Below, in pieces: positions 62,795 to 64,000 of a stretch of 64,000 bases of DNA. The notes below the pieces were generated by a model. That model was not told the DNA's origin and ran no database searches. It saw only the letters and a program-made list of their open reading frames with translations. This DNA is from CAIMMJ01 sp037131955 (lineage in GTDB: Bacteria > Bacteroidota > Bacteroidia > UBA4408). The position numbers were made by a program, and so were the translations under genes. Positions within the stretch are counted from its first letter, which is position 1. The number at the start of each line of letters is the position of its first letter. The DNA lies in assembly GCA_037131955.1 (NCBI GenBank), contig JBAXQC010000005.1:9049-73048 (forward strand). Reading direction: 5' to 3'.

Positions 62795-62917
62795 GGTCTA
62801 AGGACTTCATACATTTTTTGTTTTTATTAATAAAGTTAATTCTTTCCTCGTTTTTAACTTTAAACCTTCAACTGACATCAATCAAATGTGGTGATTTTAT
62901 TTAAAAGTCCTTAGTCC
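62795..62917 (+). repeat. Dispersed intergenic element, copy C, with terminal inverted repeats
   Basis: A 123-bp element with ends GGTCTAAGGACTT and AAGTCCTTAGTCC, inverted with one mismatch of 13. Its left part (ACTTCATACATTTT) matches copy B, and its right part (CATCAATCAAATGT, TTTATTTAAA, CCTTAGTC) matches copies A and B. No coding capacity. 62918-63124 downstream holds nothing recognised. Confidence 0.65.
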
Positions 62918-63124
62918 CAATCACAATAATCTTGGCTTCAGACTGAGGATAGAGCACATAGTGGTGTTTAATAATCCTCGGAATATATCCTAATGCTTAC
63001 GGAAATTTATTGTTGCAACGAAAAATAGTTAAGGTCTAATTATTATACATTTATTTAATCATAATCTTTTTATTTGTGACTAAATTAAATTTTAAAAATA
63101 AAATGATTTAAGTGAAACTAAAAT

Positions 63125-63132
63125 TAAATTTG
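63125..63132 (+). promoter_or_regulatory. -7 promoter element of the WG-repeat gene
   Basis: TAAATTTG, exact TAnnTTTG, 25 bases before the ATG at 63158. Confidence 0.4.
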
Positions 63133-63157
63133 TTGATACTTCAAAACAAAGATTTAA

Positions 63158-64000
63158 ATGAAAAAAAATATTAATTACACTAAATTAATTTTACTTATCA
63201 TATTTTTTAAGTCAACTTGTTTCGCAGGAGAACAATTATTGCCTGTTAAAGGGAAATCAGGAAAGTATTTTTATTTAGATATAAATGGCAAGAATTTAAC
63301 TCCAGAAAAATATGAATATGCAGGTTGTTTTAATAAAGGGTATGGCGTAATAAAGGAAAATGGTTTGTTTGGTGTTATAGATTTTAGTGGAAAAGAAATT
63401 ATCGAGCCACAGTTCGAATTAGTATCAATAATATCAGAAAATTTGCTCTCAGTCAGAAAAAAAGGACTTTGGTATTTTTATGATAAGAACCAAATGTTAA
63501 TCTTTGAAAAAGGGTGCAATAGATATAAAGTTGAGGGAGGAAATATTAAAGTTTTTATTGGTAAGTCAGAAGGACTATTACGCTCCAACGGTACTATTGT
63601 TCTGCCTATTGGCAGCAAAATTAAAAAAACAGAATATAAAAATTTATTGTTCTTTCAGTATGATAATAAAATGGGATTAGCACATCGGAGTAAAGGTATT
63701 ATTCTTCAACCTAATTTTGATGAAATTACTGTTTTGAAACACAATAATAAGTTTTTAATAATTGCTTCTAAAGACAAATTATTTGGACTTTATGAGATCA
63801 ATGGGAAGGAAATTATTAATCCTATTTTCAATGAGAATTACCTTCAATTAGAAAAAAATTATATTTGGTTATCAGATAATAATAATAGTATAGGTTATGA
63901 AATTGATTTGGGAAAAATTACAAGACTTAATAATTTTACGAATGTAAAATCTATTTATCCAAATCGTTATACTTTCAAAGAAAAAAGTAAAATGGGGGTG
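63158..64000 (+). CDS. WG-repeat protein (partial, runs off the window)
   Basis: An open frame of 281 codons with no stop before the window ends. A signal peptide (LILLIIFFKSTCFAGEQ) precedes WG-type repeats, seen as YGVIKENGLFGVIDFSGKE, LLSVRKKGLWYFYDKN and KMGLAHRSKGIILQPNFDEI. WG repeats form exported or surface-located beta-rich domains of unknown ligand. Confidence 0.8.
   Translation, partial: MKKNINYTKLILLIIFFKSTCFAGEQLLPVKGKSGKYFYLDINGKNLTPEKYEYAGCFNKGYGVIKENGLFGVIDFSGKEIIEPQFELVSIISENLLSVRKKGLWYFYDKNQMLIFEKGCNRYKVEGGNIKVFIGKSEGLLRSNGTIVLPIGSKIKKTEYKNLLFFQYDNKMGLAHRSKGIILQPNFDEITVLKHNNKFLIIASKDKLFGLYEINGKEIINPIFNENYLQLEKNYIWLSDNNNSIGYEIDLGKITRLNNFTNVKSIYPNRYTFKEKSKMGV

Noticed and set aside
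1..64000. Insertion sequences, transposases, integrases, CRISPR arrays, riboswitches, rRNA
   Set aside because: I read for transposase and tyrosine or serine recombinase motifs, direct-repeat arrays and known riboswitch cores and saw none; only one tRNA was found.

Overview
This is an AT-rich chromosomal segment of a member of the Bacteroidota, probably a free-living gliding or T9SS-bearing lineage (Chitinophagales/Sphingobacteriales-like; the rank is an inference). The evidence is lineage-specific: gldB and gldC, a PorT-like barrel, two cargo proteins with a T9SS C-terminal sorting domain, a DUF4290 gene, viroplasmin-type RNase H, the DxDGT HAD protein, and many start sites preceded by the Bacteroidota -7 promoter element TAnnTTTG.

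Layout. 1-503: composite intergenic repeat. 504-17200 (+): GH3/beta-lactamase fusion, kbl, a delta-60-repeat T9SS protein, an M1 aminopeptidase lipoprotein, purH, then mreB-mreC-mreD-mrdA without rodA. 17323-20219 (-): DUF4290 gene and a secreted PHP/PKD protein. 20866-32323: a signalling island. A FIST sensor, an HWE/HisKA_2 kinase and a receiver-PP2C protein run on the + strand and meet a minus-strand operon of H-NOX, hybrid-type kinase and two single-domain receivers; a second GAF kinase lies beyond. FIST (NosP) and H-NOX are the two known families of haem nitric-oxide sensors that partner with histidine kinases, so the whole block looks like an NO-responsive network. A toxin-44-like protein with a small membrane partner and a 150-bp attC-like repeat sits inside it.

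32677-38059: TSUP exporter, a decayed aminotransferase, a HAD protein, and the rplM-rpsI-rpsB-tsf translation genes followed by a gamma-carbonic anhydrase-like gene. 38062-42011 (-): prfB, with its programmed +1 frameshift, tightly coupled to rfbB, a UDP-sugar epimerase and a CpsB-type phosphatase. 42148-50128: metG, tRNA-Arg(CCU), a SpoU methyltransferase, a copper P-type ATPase, Fic and an ABC-F protein. 50191-56121: a ParD/ParE-like module whose toxin frame is broken at the start, a MORN-like protein, RNase H, MscS, TlpA, murA (Asp in place of the fosfomycin-target Cys) and a MazEF-like module. 56135-61860: second attC-like repeat, tatC, enoyl-CoA hydratase, gldC, gldB, porT-like, nadE. 62054-64000: a DUF6364/PIN toxin-antitoxin pair, the remnant of a third attC-like repeat, a 123-bp inverted-repeat element, and the start of a WG-repeat protein that runs off the window.

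Two themes stand out. First, two unrelated NO-sensor families with their own kinases are encoded convergently within 9 kb. Second, accessory modules on the + strand (toxin-44 pair, MazEF, DUF6364/PIN) are each followed by a full or partial copy of one attC-like repeat, as expected of integron-like cassettes, although no integrase is in the window. A separate dispersed 105-145 bp element occurs three times in intergenic DNA.
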